Part shown: positions 8,077 to 16,808 of the stretch, piece by piece
Position numbering within the stretch: position 1 is the first letter of the stretch
Layout of the letters: every line of letters starts with the position of its first letter
Assembly: GCA_028716365.1 (NCBI GenBank)
Contig: JAQUPZ010000002.1
Location: 124,001-188,000, forward strand
Direction: 5' to 3'
DNA from: Kiritimatiellia bacterium
Lineage (GTDB): Bacteria > Verrucomicrobiota > Kiritimatiellia > UBA8416 > YA12-FULL-48-11
Length of the DNA: 64,000 bases
Made by a program: the position numbers and the translations under genes
The notes under the pieces: model-generated
Databases searched by the model: none
The model's input: only the letters and a program-made list of their open reading frames with translations
What the model was told of the DNA's origin: nothing

Positions 8077-11000
8077 TTAACTGTTTCCGTGCCCTTCAAA
8101 TTTCGATTCCACAATGGCATATATCACCGGTAGTACAATCAACGTCAGGAAAAGGGACGAAATCAGTCCGCCAAGCACCACAGAAGCCAGCGGCCTCTGG
8201 ATCTCTGAGCCATTGCCGGTGGCATAGAGCATCGGAACCAGTCCCAACAACATCGCCAGTGCTGTCATAAGAAGCGGTCTGAAACGCAAGTCACAACCTC
8301 TTCTCACCGATTCGATCACGGACACGCCCTGTTGACGCAGTTGATTGAAAAATGCGACAAGCACAATGCCATTGCCCACAGCCGTACCGAATAACGCGAT
8401 AAAACCAATTACCGCCGGTACGCTGATATTGATTTTCAACAGGAATACGGCCAGGATCCCGCCTACCAGCGCAAATGGCAGATTTGCAAACACCATCAGC
8501 GCACTCCTCATCGAACCCAGCCCCGAAAACAGCATAAGGAATATCAGTACAACGGAAATGGGCACAACAATACCAAGCCGTTTCATGGCTCTCTGTTGGT
8601 TCTCAAACTGGCCACCGTAATCAATAAAATAACCAGGCGGCAATTTTGCCTCCACGGCCCGGATATTACGCCTGACTTCAGCCACGAATGTACCCATGTC
8701 CCTGCCCCTGATATTGCATTCCACAACGACCCTTCGCATCCCCTTCTCCCTGCTGATCTGCGAAGGACCCTCAACTTCTCTGATCTTTGCAAGCTGGCCC
8801 AATGGCACCTGCACGCCTTCCGGTGAAGGAACCAGGATTCTTTCAAGCGCCTTTATATCTGCCCTATCCTTCTCAGGATACCTCACCACCACTGCAAATC
8901 GCATCTGCCCCTCGACCACAGTGGTCGCCATCTTGCCTCCAATTGCTGTCTCAATAACCTCGTTGACATCCGAGAGATTGATCTTGTACCGGGCAATGGC
9001 CTGCCGATCCACAACAACTTCAACCTGCGCAGCACCGGAAATCTGCTCAACCTTGACATCCTCGGCTCCTCGAATCCCGCGGATAATAGACGCTATGCGG
9101 TCTGCATCAGGCTTGATAACATCCAGGTCCGGACCGAACAGCTTCACGGCGAGGTCACTCTTAACGCCTGAAATCAATTCATTTACCCTGAGCGCTATCG
9201 GTTGAGAGAAAGAAAGCCTGAGCCCCGGAATCACACTCATCTCCTCCTTGATTGCAGTCACCAGCGCTTCCTTTGTCCTGCCGGTTTTCCATTCTTTTTC
9301 CGGATGGAGCATGATGACAACATCATTCTGTTCAGGTCCCATCGGGTCCTCCGAGATTTCGGCGCGACCGGTTTTAGTGACAACAGTCATCACTTCAGGG
9401 AATTTTCTAAGCCTTTGCTCGATTGCCGTGCCGACTGCAACCGATCCTTCAAGCGATGCCGAAGGCAGGCGTACGCAATTGACCGCGATGGCTCCTTCAT
9501 CGAGTTGCGGCAGGAACTCGGTACCGAGCCGCGGCATAAGCGTCATTGTTGCGGCAAACACAATTATGGCCGTAATGATTGTCGCCCGCCTGTGTTCCAG
9601 GGCCCATGACAATACAGGCAGGTAACCACGTTTCAGAAAACGAATGCTTACATTATCCTCTGTTGTTTTATGCCCGCGCAGGAACAACGAACACAAGACA
9701 GGCACAATAGTGAGCGCCACAATAAGCGAACCGAGCAACGCAAAACACATCGTTGTGGCAAGAGGCCTGAACATCTTTCCCTCCATCTGTTCAAGCGTAA
9801 AGAGAGGAAGAAAGACAATGATAATTATCAGGATCGCAAAAATGACCGGACGGGCAACTTCAATAACCGCTTCAAGGACAATCACCGATCTGGGTGTCGT
9901 TGAATTATTCTTTTCGGTCAAATGACGCGCTATGTTTTCGGTGACAACAATCGACGCATCAACCACCATTCCTATCGCTATGGCCAGCCCTCCGAGGCTC
10001 ATGAGATTTGCAGTCACACCCTGCCACCCCATAAGGATGAAAGTGATGAATGCCGTCAACGGAAGCGACAAGGCAACAATCAGCGCTCCGCGGAAATTTC
10101 CAAGAAGCAGGAAAAGAATTATGATTACAAAGATCGCTCCATCTCTAAGCGCATCAGCAACGGTCTTTATACAAGCCTGGATCAATGCGGTACGGTCATA
10201 GAAACAATTGATATTTACTCCCTTCGGCAGGCTTGCCTGTATCCTGGGAATCGCCTTCTTGACCGCGTCCACCACAATCTTTGAATTTGAGCCGCGAAGC
10301 ATGATGACCATGCCTGCAACCGCCTCGCCCTGCCCATCCTTGGTAACTGCACCCTGCCTCGTTTGCGAACCGATTTTTACCTCGGCCACATCCTTTAGAA
10401 ATACGGGGGTACCGTCCTTTGCATGGAGAACAATGTTTTCAATATCAGGAATGCCCTGGATCATTCCGACGCTGCGTACGTAGGCCTGTTCCCATCCTTT
10501 CGTTATAATATTGCCACCGGCATTTGCATTGTTTTTTTCCAACCCGGAAAGGATGTCCTGTAAAGTCAGCTTGTACTTTAGGAGACGGTTTGGATCAACG
10601 ACGACATGATACTGCTTTAAAAACCCGCCAAAACTGTTTACCTCGTTTACACCGGAAATCGATCGTAACTGCGGGGCAACAACCCAATCCTGTATTGTCC
10701 TGAGCTCAAGCGGCGAGAGTTTTTCACTTTCAAGCGTATACTGATAGATCTCACCCAGTCCGGTGCTGATCGGACCAAGTTCAGGTTCCACCCCTTCGGG
10801 AAGCTCGCCCTTCGCATTTTGCAGTCGTTCAAAAATAAGTTGACGCGCAAAATAAATATCAACCCCATCCTCGAACACGACAACCACCTGGGCAAGTCCT
10901 GACTTGGACATTGAACGCATCTGAATGACCCGTGGCAAGCCCTGCATCGCCAGCTCCATCGGGAATGTCACGCGCTGCTCGACGTCAATCGCCGCCAGGC

Positions 11001-11163
11001 CCGGCGCTTCTGCGAGAATCATCACCTGTACATTTGTTACATCAGGAAATGCATCAATGGGTAACGTTTTCCAGGCGATCACGCCCACAACTGACAACAT
11101 GACGAATAAAACACAGACAAGCAGTCTCTGTTTCAGGATAAAATTTATCAAAGTATTAAGCAT
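8077..11163 (-). CDS. czcA: heavy-metal efflux RND pump, inner-membrane subunit (CzcA type)
   Basis: 1028 residues, the usual length. Proton-driven pump of a tripartite complex spanning the envelope. It shows two sets of transmembrane helices with large periplasmic loops, and the TM4 motif GMVVDASIVVTEN, containing the essential acidic residue. The periplasmic segment ALRVNELISGVKSDLAVK matches the CzcA/CnrA/NccA pattern. It lacks the methionines CusA uses for Cu(I)/Ag(I), so Zn, Co, Ni or Cd is the more likely substrate group. ATG 11163 has AAGGAG upstream. Third gene of a C-B-A operon, 28 bases after the fusion-protein gene. Confidence 0.93.
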   Translation of the reverse strand: MLNTLINFILKQRLLVCVLFVMLSVVGVIAWKTLPIDAFPDVTNVQVMILAEAPGLAAIDVEQRVTFPMELAMQGLPRVIQMRSMSKSGLAQVVVVFEDGVDIYFARQLIFERLQNAKGELPEGVEPELGPISTGLGEIYQYTLESEKLSPLELRTIQDWVVAPQLRSISGVNEVNSFGGFLKQYHVVVDPNRLLKYKLTLQDILSGLEKNNANAGGNIITKGWEQAYVRSVGMIQGIPDIENIVLHAKDGTPVFLKDVAEVKIGSQTRQGAVTKDGQGEAVAGMVIMLRGSNSKIVVDAVKKAIPRIQASLPKGVNINCFYDRTALIQACIKTVADALRDGAIFVIIILFLLLGNFRGALIVALSLPLTAFITFILMGWQGVTANLMSLGGLAIAIGMVVDASIVVTENIARHLTEKNNSTTPRSVIVLEAVIEVARPVIFAILIIIIVFLPLFTLEQMEGKMFRPLATTMCFALLGSLIVALTIVPVLCSLFLRGHKTTEDNVSIRFLKRGYLPVLSWALEHRRATIITAIIVFAATMTLMPRLGTEFLPQLDEGAIAVNCVRLPSASLEGSVAVGTAIEQRLRKFPEVMTVVTKTGRAEISEDPMGPEQNDVVIMLHPEKEWKTGRTKEALVTAIKEEMSVIPGLRLSFSQPIALRVNELISGVKSDLAVKLFGPDLDVIKPDADRIASIIRGIRGAEDVKVEQISGAAQVEVVVDRQAIARYKINLSDVNEVIETAIGGKMATTVVEGQMRFAVVVRYPEKDRADIKALERILVPSPEGVQVPLGQLAKIREVEGPSQISREKGMRRVVVECNIRGRDMGTFVAEVRRNIRAVEAKLPPGYFIDYGGQFENQQRAMKRLGIVVPISVVLIFLMLFSGLGSMRSALMVFANLPFALVGGILAVFLLKINISVPAVIGFIALFGTAVGNGIVLVAFFNQLRQQGVSVIESVRRGCDLRFRPLLMTALAMLLGLVPMLYATGNGSEIQRPLASVVLGGLISSLFLTLIVLPVIYAIVESKFEGHGNS

Positions 11164-11191
11164 GGGTTACTCCTTCTTTCCGAATCATCCA

Positions 11192-12511
11192 TCAATCCGC
11201 GCACCCGGCACCCATTTTGGAACGTAAAACGTCGGATTTCAGCAGGAATGATCCTTCGGCAACGATGACCTGACCTGGTTCAATTCCCTTGATGATTTCA
11301 ACATCACCGGCAAATTCCCTGCCTTTCCTCACATTCTTGCGCAGGTAGTAATCGTCCTTCATATGTTTAAACACAAAATCAACTCCTTCATCAGAAAGGA
11401 GCGCCACGCTTGGAATGGCAAACACTTCCTCGTTAGATTTCAAGAGAAGTTTACCTTCGCAGAACATACCAGGCCGCAACAGTCCTTCCTTGTTATCCAA
11501 CAGCATGCGTATCTTTATGGTGCGCGTGGATTCATCCATGATGGCCCCGACATAATCGACCTTTCCCGGAAAAGTCTTTCCTGTAAACGCAGGAACAGAA
11601 ATCTCTACCGGCACTGTACCAGCTGAAACATGTTTCAGGACAACGGCAAGATCGCGTTCATAAATTGCACCCCACACCCAGACTGTATTAAGGTCTGCCA
11701 GTACCATCACATCTCTACCAGGTTCTACCATTTCACCAGCCGTGCCATGTCGCTCTATTATATTGCCGCTTATCGGTGCCCGGATTGACAACGAACCACG
11801 AAGCGGGGTTTTGTCTTTAACTGTTCTTATAGAAGAAATTTCGCCGTCGGTCATACCCATGACATGAAGTTTCTGTTCTGCCGCCTTAAGATTGGCCTGA
11901 CTTTCCTGGAGCTTCACCTGCGCCTCGCCCATTTCCATCTCCGAACCGATTTTCTGATCAAAAAGACTCTTTTCCCGCCGGAAATTTCTGGTTATTATTT
12001 CAGCCATGACCAGATTTTTCTGGTAATCACTCAAGGCCTGGCCAAGCTCCACGCTGTCAATAGTGAAGAGCACATCACCTTTCTTAACTTTTGATCCAAT
12101 ATCCACGTTCATCGAACGAACTATCCCGGATATTCGCGGGCCAATATGGACTACTGTATTTTCATTCAGCCGTACTTCGCCGGAGATATTAATAACCGTT
12201 GACACTTTCTTCTTTCCGGTTTGAACGGTCTGAACAAGCCCCGTCTTTGAGTCAGGGTCATTCTTCATTATAGATTTGTCGACCTTTACCACGCCGACCT
12301 CGTATCGACACTCTGCACATTGATAAGTTAATCCGTGGCTGCATTTTGCCGCCATGACCTGTTCCGGTGTCATTGAGCCGACAACACCTTCGGATTTCTC
12401 TTCTCCTTTGCCTTCACCCATAACGCTATCTTCCGCCTTTTTCCCGCATCCTGCAGCAATCATAAGCAGGACTGTTAACATACTGATCATCATTTGCAGT
12501 CGTTTATGCAT
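11192..12511 (-). CDS. czcB: RND efflux membrane fusion protein (CzcB/CusB type)
   Basis: 439 residues. A lipoprotein signal (MLLIAAGCGKK) anchors it in the inner-membrane outer leaflet. Residues about 55-75 carry CSHGLTYQCAECRYEVGVV, a Cys/His metal-capture segment seen at the N-terminus of some metal-RND adaptors. A barrel-sandwich/lipoyl half, an alpha-hairpin (about residues 165-200), the second half and a beta-barrel domain follow. It bridges the pump and the outer-membrane channel and may hand metal to the pump. Start ATG with GGAG; it begins 2 bases after the channel gene. Confidence 0.93.
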   Translation of the reverse strand: MHKRLQMMISMLTVLLMIAAGCGKKAEDSVMGEGKGEEKSEGVVGSMTPEQVMAAKCSHGLTYQCAECRYEVGVVKVDKSIMKNDPDSKTGLVQTVQTGKKKVSTVINISGEVRLNENTVVHIGPRISGIVRSMNVDIGSKVKKGDVLFTIDSVELGQALSDYQKNLVMAEIITRNFRREKSLFDQKIGSEMEMGEAQVKLQESQANLKAAEQKLHVMGMTDGEISSIRTVKDKTPLRGSLSIRAPISGNIIERHGTAGEMVEPGRDVMVLADLNTVWVWGAIYERDLAVVLKHVSAGTVPVEISVPAFTGKTFPGKVDYVGAIMDESTRTIKIRMLLDNKEGLLRPGMFCEGKLLLKSNEEVFAIPSVALLSDEGVDFVFKHMKDDYYLRKNVRKGREFAGDVEIIKGIEPGQVIVAEGSFLLKSDVLRSKMGAGCAD

Positions 12512-12513
12512 GT

Positions 12514-13788
12514 TTATCTCCGATTTGTTTCATTTTTAAATCCTGCAATTCTCTCAACATCGGCAACGGCACCGTGGCAGGAAACCATTGCAGCGATGTA
12601 TTCTCCTCGAACCTCAAATAACGTGCGCCTTGCTTCCAGCACCTCAAGATATGAAAATTTTCCCTGTCGATATCCGGACATCATAGAATCGTAAATCGAT
12701 GTGGCCCTTGGGATAATCTCGGTCTTTAAAATTGTCACTTTGGTGGAAACTGACAGAAATCTCTGATATGCCTCCGCAAGCGCAGTATTCGCCGAGACTA
12801 CCGCAGATAAACGCTGTTTCTCAGCCATTGAAATTAAAGTCGCTGCCTCCCGGACATTCCCCTGGTTGCGGTCAAACAAAGGAAGCGGCAACGATAACCC
12901 CAGTACAAAAGCGTCATCGCCTGTATCATTGAAGCGGCGAACTCCGCCGGCAATTGACACGTCCGGAATACGTACCGCTTTTTCTGTCTTCAAAGCAGCC
13001 TTCCGTTGTTCAAGCTCGGTATTCCAACGTCCGACATCCGGATTGTCTTTTAAACCGATAGTCAAATCCCGTATTGAATTCAGTTGAGGGACTTTAAAGA
13101 ATTCACCGGAAACACGGTCAAATTGTGGCTTAACACTACCCCACATTGCCGATAACTGTACACGGGCAGAATCGAGTTCTCTTTCCGATTGGAATAGTGA
13201 GGCTTTCTGTTGGGCCCACAACATTTTCGCCTTTTCTCCCTCCATTGGAGAAACTTTTCCAGCCTGTACCCGCGCCGATACGGCTTTTAGAAAATCTTCC
13301 GCCAGGGTCATGAATTCCCGGCTTAAAGCGAGTTGCTCCTGTGCACCTTGGACAACAGCAAACCGCCGTGCTGTCTCAGCCTCAACATCAAGTTGACGGG
13401 CCGAAAGATCAAAAAGGCTTAACTGCCTGTCCAGTTCAGCCTTTTGAACACGCTTTGAACGTTTTCCTCCTGTTTCCAGGGTCTGTTCAAGTTGGGCTGT
13501 ATATTCAGCGCTGTCAAAACCCTTCAATTCATTTTTCCCGAGTACATTCTCGGCTTCAAATGAAAGGTTCGGATTCGGGCGTACTCCGGCCTGTGCCTTC
13601 CGGTAAACCGCGGCCTGGAGCTCATACTGTGCAGATAAAATGTCAGGATTACATTCCCGGGCCAGTTTCAGGGCCTGGTTCAAGCCAATTTCACCTACCA
13701 GCCCCTTTGTTTCGTTTCCCGCGTAACCCGGAACGGAAAAAGCAATCAACATCATTATCGAGATATAAAATAATTTGTTTCTCTTCAT
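12514..13788 (-). CDS. czcC: outer-membrane efflux channel (CzcC/TolC family)
   Basis: 424 residues with a cleavable signal peptide (MKRNKLFYISIMML...VPGYAG). Two OEP repeats are visible: the first from about 30, the second from about 225, each with long Ala/Gln/Glu-rich helices. It forms the trimeric channel for the tripartite pump. A strong ribosome site (GAGAGGAAG) precedes ATG 13788. It is first of the C-B-A trio and follows the small Cys/His protein gene. Confidence 0.92.
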   Translation of the reverse strand: MKRNKLFYISIMMLIAFSVPGYAGNETKGLVGEIGLNQALKLARECNPDILSAQYELQAAVYRKAQAGVRPNPNLSFEAENVLGKNELKGFDSAEYTAQLEQTLETGGKRSKRVQKAELDRQLSLFDLSARQLDVEAETARRFAVVQGAQEQLALSREFMTLAEDFLKAVSARVQAGKVSPMEGEKAKMLWAQQKASLFQSERELDSARVQLSAMWGSVKPQFDRVSGEFFKVPQLNSIRDLTIGLKDNPDVGRWNTELEQRKAALKTEKAVRIPDVSIAGGVRRFNDTGDDAFVLGLSLPLPLFDRNQGNVREAATLISMAEKQRLSAVVSANTALAEAYQRFLSVSTKVTILKTEIIPRATSIYDSMMSGYRQGKFSYLEVLEARRTLFEVRGEYIAAMVSCHGAVADVERIAGFKNETNRR

Positions 13789-13929
13789 AACTTCCTCTCA
13801 ATGGAATTAGCCTCTCAGCAAGCGGGATCGCCCAACATGGGTACACCCCGGGCATAAATTGAATGCTTTGCACAAGCTGAACAATTGGCAGAGCATTGCG
13901 GCAGATAAACAGAAATGCCGCAGCCAGCA

Positions 13930-14214
13930 TCAGGCAACAGGCGGGCGGAAGATGGAGGAAACAAGCAATAGAGAATAGTGCGAACAACAAACAGGCAGTG
14001 TCGCCCCCTTATCGTTCGCTGAAATTGAAGTTAGATTTGAAGGAACATCCATGACAAAGGCATGACACAGACAGAAACAGTCATGGCCGGAATCATCTGA
14101 ACAACAGTCAGAATCGTGATCAGCTTGAAACACAATTACCGGGACAAAAAAGCAGGCCACCACTATAATCAGCAGTACCCTTAAACATAACATTATTCTT
14201 CTGTTTCTCATCAT
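13930..14214 (-). CDS. small Cys/His-rich membrane protein leading the czc operon
   Basis: 94 residues: a basic start, one hydrophobic segment (about 9-28), then a compact Cys/His patch, CCSDDSGHDCFCLCH, and a later CCSH. This resembles the short metal-binding proteins often found in front of Czc-type operons. The placement under its own promoter, 141 bases ahead of czcC, suggests a periplasmic metal buffer or sensor accessory. The start is uncertain: ATG at 14214 or the next codon, with no clear ribosome site. Confidence 0.55.
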   Translation of the reverse strand: MMRNRRIMLCLRVLLIIVVACFFVPVIVFQADHDSDCCSDDSGHDCFCLCHAFVMDVPSNLTSISANDKGATLPVCCSHYSLLLVSSIFRPPVA

Positions 14215-14230
14215 TATTTAAGAATATTAA

Positions 14231-14258
14231 CCTATAGTCCATTCCATATCAAGGTCAA
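14231..14258 (-). promoter_or_regulatory. predicted sigma-70 promoter of the czc operon
   Basis: On the minus strand TTGACC (14258-14253), a 16-base spacer and TATAGG (14236-14231), giving a predicted start about 10 bases before the small Cys/His protein gene. It separates the czc transcript from the hgc operon, whose last gene ends at 14306 or 14361. No clean dyad for a MerR-type regulator is seen. Confidence 0.55.
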
Positions 14259-14305
14259 AGCAGCAATCACAGTGATTAATCACGATAAACCGTACAGATC
14301 GCATC

Positions 14306-14410
14306 TTAACACTTGAAAATATATTGATTGCCACACGGGCAACCAGTAGATTTATCGTCGTCAACCAGCTCCCGTGGGACCGGCTGTACCGCAAGCTGAT
14401 CCACAACCAT
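14306..14410 (-). CDS. possible 34-residue CPCG microprotein overlapping the end of the lipoprotein gene
   Basis: In the +1 frame relative to the lipoprotein gene, ATG 14410 opens a 34-residue frame ending at TAA 14308-14306. It overlaps the last 50 bases of the lipoprotein gene. Its C-terminal half reads DDDKSTGCPCGNQYIFKC, with ordinary codons continuing well past the lipoprotein stop, which is why it looks translated. Three cysteines sit in a CPC plus terminal Cys arrangement, plausible for metal binding. Alternatives are a C-terminal extension reached by frameshift, or chance. Confidence 0.4.
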   Translation of the reverse strand: MVVDQLAVQPVPRELVDDDKSTGCPCGNQYIFKC

Positions 14411-15338
14411 CTGTCCCATAAGCCTTTGAAATTGCCGTCTTGGCAACATCATAGGCAAAAGGACGTCTGTCCAGAACCTTCCGGTCCTTGTCCAGAATGT
14501 ACAAGAACGGCACGGCAGGTACGCCGAAATATTTTGTACTCACCGATTTATCAGCATCAATTACAACAATACTTCCGGGTGATTTCTCAGAATAAAAGCC
14601 CTTAACCTCATTCACACCCTGTCCGAAACTTACAATTACACGGCTGAATTTCTTGTCCGCAAAATCTTTTTTAAGTTTTTCAAGATCATTAAGTGCACTT
14701 ACACTGAAAACACATGCTGTAGAACTGAAAAAAAGGACTGACCCATAATTACTGCACAGAGAACTCAGCGAAGTCTCTTTACCTTCCATATCCGGCATTT
14801 TAATGTCAGGGATGATTTCCCCCACATTGACAAGCTGAGGTGTATACATTTTCTTTTCCACACTGGGTCCTTCAGACAGGATTTCTGAAACCATGGTTCT
14901 GACCCTGTCCGGCTCACACCCGCCTGCAAAACGTACAATTCCATCCTTATCCAGAATGTAAAGTGTGGGGTAAAAGAAGAACTCTAATCTGCCGGCAATA
15001 GCGCGGTCATTGTCCAACGCATAATTAATATTCGGGCTGATGTTCCTGGCTTTATCAAGCTTCTCCCCGGGAAACGGGACATCCACGCGACAAACAACAA
15101 CACCTTTTGGTTTGGTTTTGGAATACTCTTCAAGAAATGGAATAGCCTGATCCGTGCCCGGGCATCCCGGTATCCCGAATAATGCCACAATTACATTTCC
15201 TTTATTCTGCGCGATAACATCAGGAACTGGTGCCGCAACCAGCTCCTTTGTCTTGACGCCTTCACGACTGCAGGACGTGACACCAAGGATCAGACACAAC
15301 ACCAGCATTACAGGAGCAATCTTGTGTTCATTGTTCAT
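14361..15338 (-). CDS. lipoprotein with two thioredoxin-fold domains
   Basis: 325 residues from ATG 15338 (AAAGGTGG upstream; a GTG two codons earlier is possible). A lipobox LGVTSC places the lipidated Cys at 23. Domain 1 (about 30-150) has IPGCPGTDQA where thioredoxins have CxxC and keeps a Pro in FFYPTLY. Domain 2 (about 165-310) is TlpA/redoxin-like with SSTACVFSVSAL and VPAVPFLYIL. Both lack a CxxC pair, so disulfide exchange of the usual kind is doubtful. The tail reads CGSACG, like tails elsewhere in this operon. Last full-size gene of the ArsR-headed operon, 84 bases after hgcB. Confidence 0.78.
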   Translation of the reverse strand: MNNEHKIAPVMLVLCLILGVTSCSREGVKTKELVAAPVPDVIAQNKGNVIVALFGIPGCPGTDQAIPFLEEYSKTKPKGVVVCRVDVPFPGEKLDKARNISPNINYALDNDRAIAGRLEFFFYPTLYILDKDGIVRFAGGCEPDRVRTMVSEILSEGPSVEKKMYTPQLVNVGEIIPDIKMPDMEGKETSLSSLCSNYGSVLFFSSTACVFSVSALNDLEKLKKDFADKKFSRVIVSFGQGVNEVKGFYSEKSPGSIVVIDADKSVSTKYFGVPAVPFLYILDKDRKVLDRRPFAYDVAKTAISKAYGTDGCGSACGTAGPTGAG

Positions 15339-15422
15339 AACCACCTTTAAATTACTTCACCATTTACAGATTAACAAGAAAACTATTGCCGGAAATACAG
15401 CGAAATGCGATCCGGTATGATA

Positions 15423-15704
15423 CTACGAACAGCTGCAATCCTTGCTCCCACAACACTCACCACCGCCGAGTACTCCATTAATAATTCCCGTGGCACAGCC
15501 AACACCACTGTTAACCGAAAGTGCACAGACCGGACAGTTTTTTGAACATGCACCACATTCCATACAGGCATCCCGGTCACTTATCAAAGCTTTTCCACCC
15601 TCGATGGAAAAAACGGCATGAGGACATACAATCTCACACATACCGCAACCAATACATTTTTTGTCGTCCAACTTCAAAGTTGTAACATTGGATAAATACT
15701 TCAT
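15423..15704 (-). CDS. hgcB: mercury methylation ferredoxin HgcB
   Basis: 93 residues. It reduces the corrinoid of HgcA during Hg(II) methylation. Two 4Fe-4S motifs: Cys17/20/23/27 and Cys47/50/53/57, the second within CMECGAC, the HgcB signature. Cys70 sits where the strictly conserved extra Cys of HgcB is expected, and the tail has the vicinal pair Cys84-Cys85, thought to bind Hg(II). The tail is richer than usual, with further Cys90 and Cys92 (CCGSKDCSCS). GGAGG precedes ATG 15704, 16 bases after hgcA. The pairing with hgcA and the tail make an ordinary ferredoxin unlikely. Confidence 0.93.
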   Translation of the reverse strand: MKYLSNVTTLKLDDKKCIGCGMCEIVCPHAVFSIEGGKALISDRDACMECGACSKNCPVCALSVNSGVGCATGIINGVLGGGECCGSKDCSCS

Positions 15705-15720
15705 TTAGAAACCTCCGTAA

Positions 15721-16776
15721 TCACAATAAACCGGCTTTAATCCACAAGGCAATACCAATAACCAGTAACAGAATCTGGACGGGAATTGCATAACGCATTT
15801 CACGTTTTACTCCAGATTGCGATGTAAAAGTCGAACAACCGGTAAAATTCATGGCTATGAACGAGATAATTGCCAGAATTATCGGCAACCAAGCCCATGC
15901 TTCCAGCGGAAAATGAATACCCAGGGTGCTTCCACATTCGCTAAGCACAAGAATACCCCAGATTATAAAACCTACCCACATTCCTTTTATTGAAAATGCT
16001 TTCCCCGGCAACCAGGGTAAAAGCGCCGGGCACAGAATACTGCCCGCAAGAAACGTGGAAAGCACGATGATAAGCGCCATAAATCCACGTGTACAAAGAA
16101 GATTTACATCATAGCCTGTCCCGACAATTCCGGACAGGGCAACCATTACCAGACCAAGCAGAAAAACATGCGGAGCCCACTGAATAATCTCAACGGGAAC
16201 CACCACCAGGCGATCGAGGAAATCGAACCGGACACGTCTCATTTCGGGTGTTGTCTTCATTCCAGCCTTAAGAAAATTCTTTATATCGGACGCCCTGACA
16301 GGCCCATAGATGACCTGAAATCCGCAATCTCCCTTTACCTTATGAGCTGCAACACCAGGGGCAGAAAGCTGGGGAAGAATCAACTTGCGATGAGAAACCA
16401 TTTTATCAAGGCCAACACTTCGAACTCGTCCCACTATTTCCTCTGTACCAAATGTGCCCTTCCCCGCCGAACACCAGACATTGACGCCTTTTGTATCCAG
16501 TACAAGTATCCATACATCAAGTCCTTCGAGTTCCTTCCTTAAGTTATCAAAAGAAAGTTTATAATTTGCCGAAACAAGAACCGGAGATGTCGCATCTGGA
16601 CTGCCAACTACATACAGGCCGGGCTCCACAGCATAATCCATCCTGCTTATGCTCAAACGAACCTTTATGGCTCCCATGATATCTTCAGAGGTAAGTGAAG
16701 TCGAGACACGTGGGATCTCCTCACCTTGAGACATAACGGAACCAACAATCCAATGCTGTTGCTGAAAAATATTCAT
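15721..16776 (-). CDS. hgcA: mercury methylation corrinoid protein HgcA
   Basis: Membrane corrinoid protein that transfers a methyl group to Hg(II). ATG 16776 gives 351 residues; a frame-extending TTG at 16833 would overlap the preceding gene and has no ribosome site. The corrinoid-binding domain (about 30-180) carries the cap-helix motif NVWCSAGKGTF, with the cobalt-facing Cys at 102. Published consensus is N(V/I)WCA(A/G)GK; here Ser replaces the first Ala. Four or five hydrophobic segments follow from about 187 to 348, and the conserved FTGCSTFTSQSGVKREM lies near 311-327. CdhD/AcsC-type corrinoid proteins lack this Cys motif and membrane domain. It lies 32 bases after the FGE-like gene and 16 before hgcB. 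Confidence 0.94.
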   Translation of the reverse strand: MNIFQQQHWIVGSVMSQGEEIPRVSTSLTSEDIMGAIKVRLSISRMDYAVEPGLYVVGSPDATSPVLVSANYKLSFDNLRKELEGLDVWILVLDTKGVNVWCSAGKGTFGTEEIVGRVRSVGLDKMVSHRKLILPQLSAPGVAAHKVKGDCGFQVIYGPVRASDIKNFLKAGMKTTPEMRRVRFDFLDRLVVVPVEIIQWAPHVFLLGLVMVALSGIVGTGYDVNLLCTRGFMALIIVLSTFLAGSILCPALLPWLPGKAFSIKGMWVGFIIWGILVLSECGSTLGIHFPLEAWAWLPIILAIISFIAMNFTGCSTFTSQSGVKREMRYAIPVQILLLVIGIALWIKAGLL

Positions 16777-16808
16777 ATTCACCACTAAATGGGGTTGGCC
16801 ATGATTCT

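Noticed and set aside
8077..13788. Copper/silver CusCBA pump
   Set aside because: The pump segment RVNELISGVKSD follows CzcA and lacks the Cu(I)-binding methionines of CusA.
14231..14258. MerR-family operator in front of the czc operon
   Set aside because: Spacing is 16 rather than the usual 19-20 bases and no clean dyad is visible.
15721..16776. Acetyl-CoA pathway corrinoid protein (CdhD/AcsC) instead of HgcA
   Set aside because: The cap-helix Cys motif, C-terminal membrane helices and adjacent HgcB are specific to HgcA, and no CODH/ACS genes are nearby.
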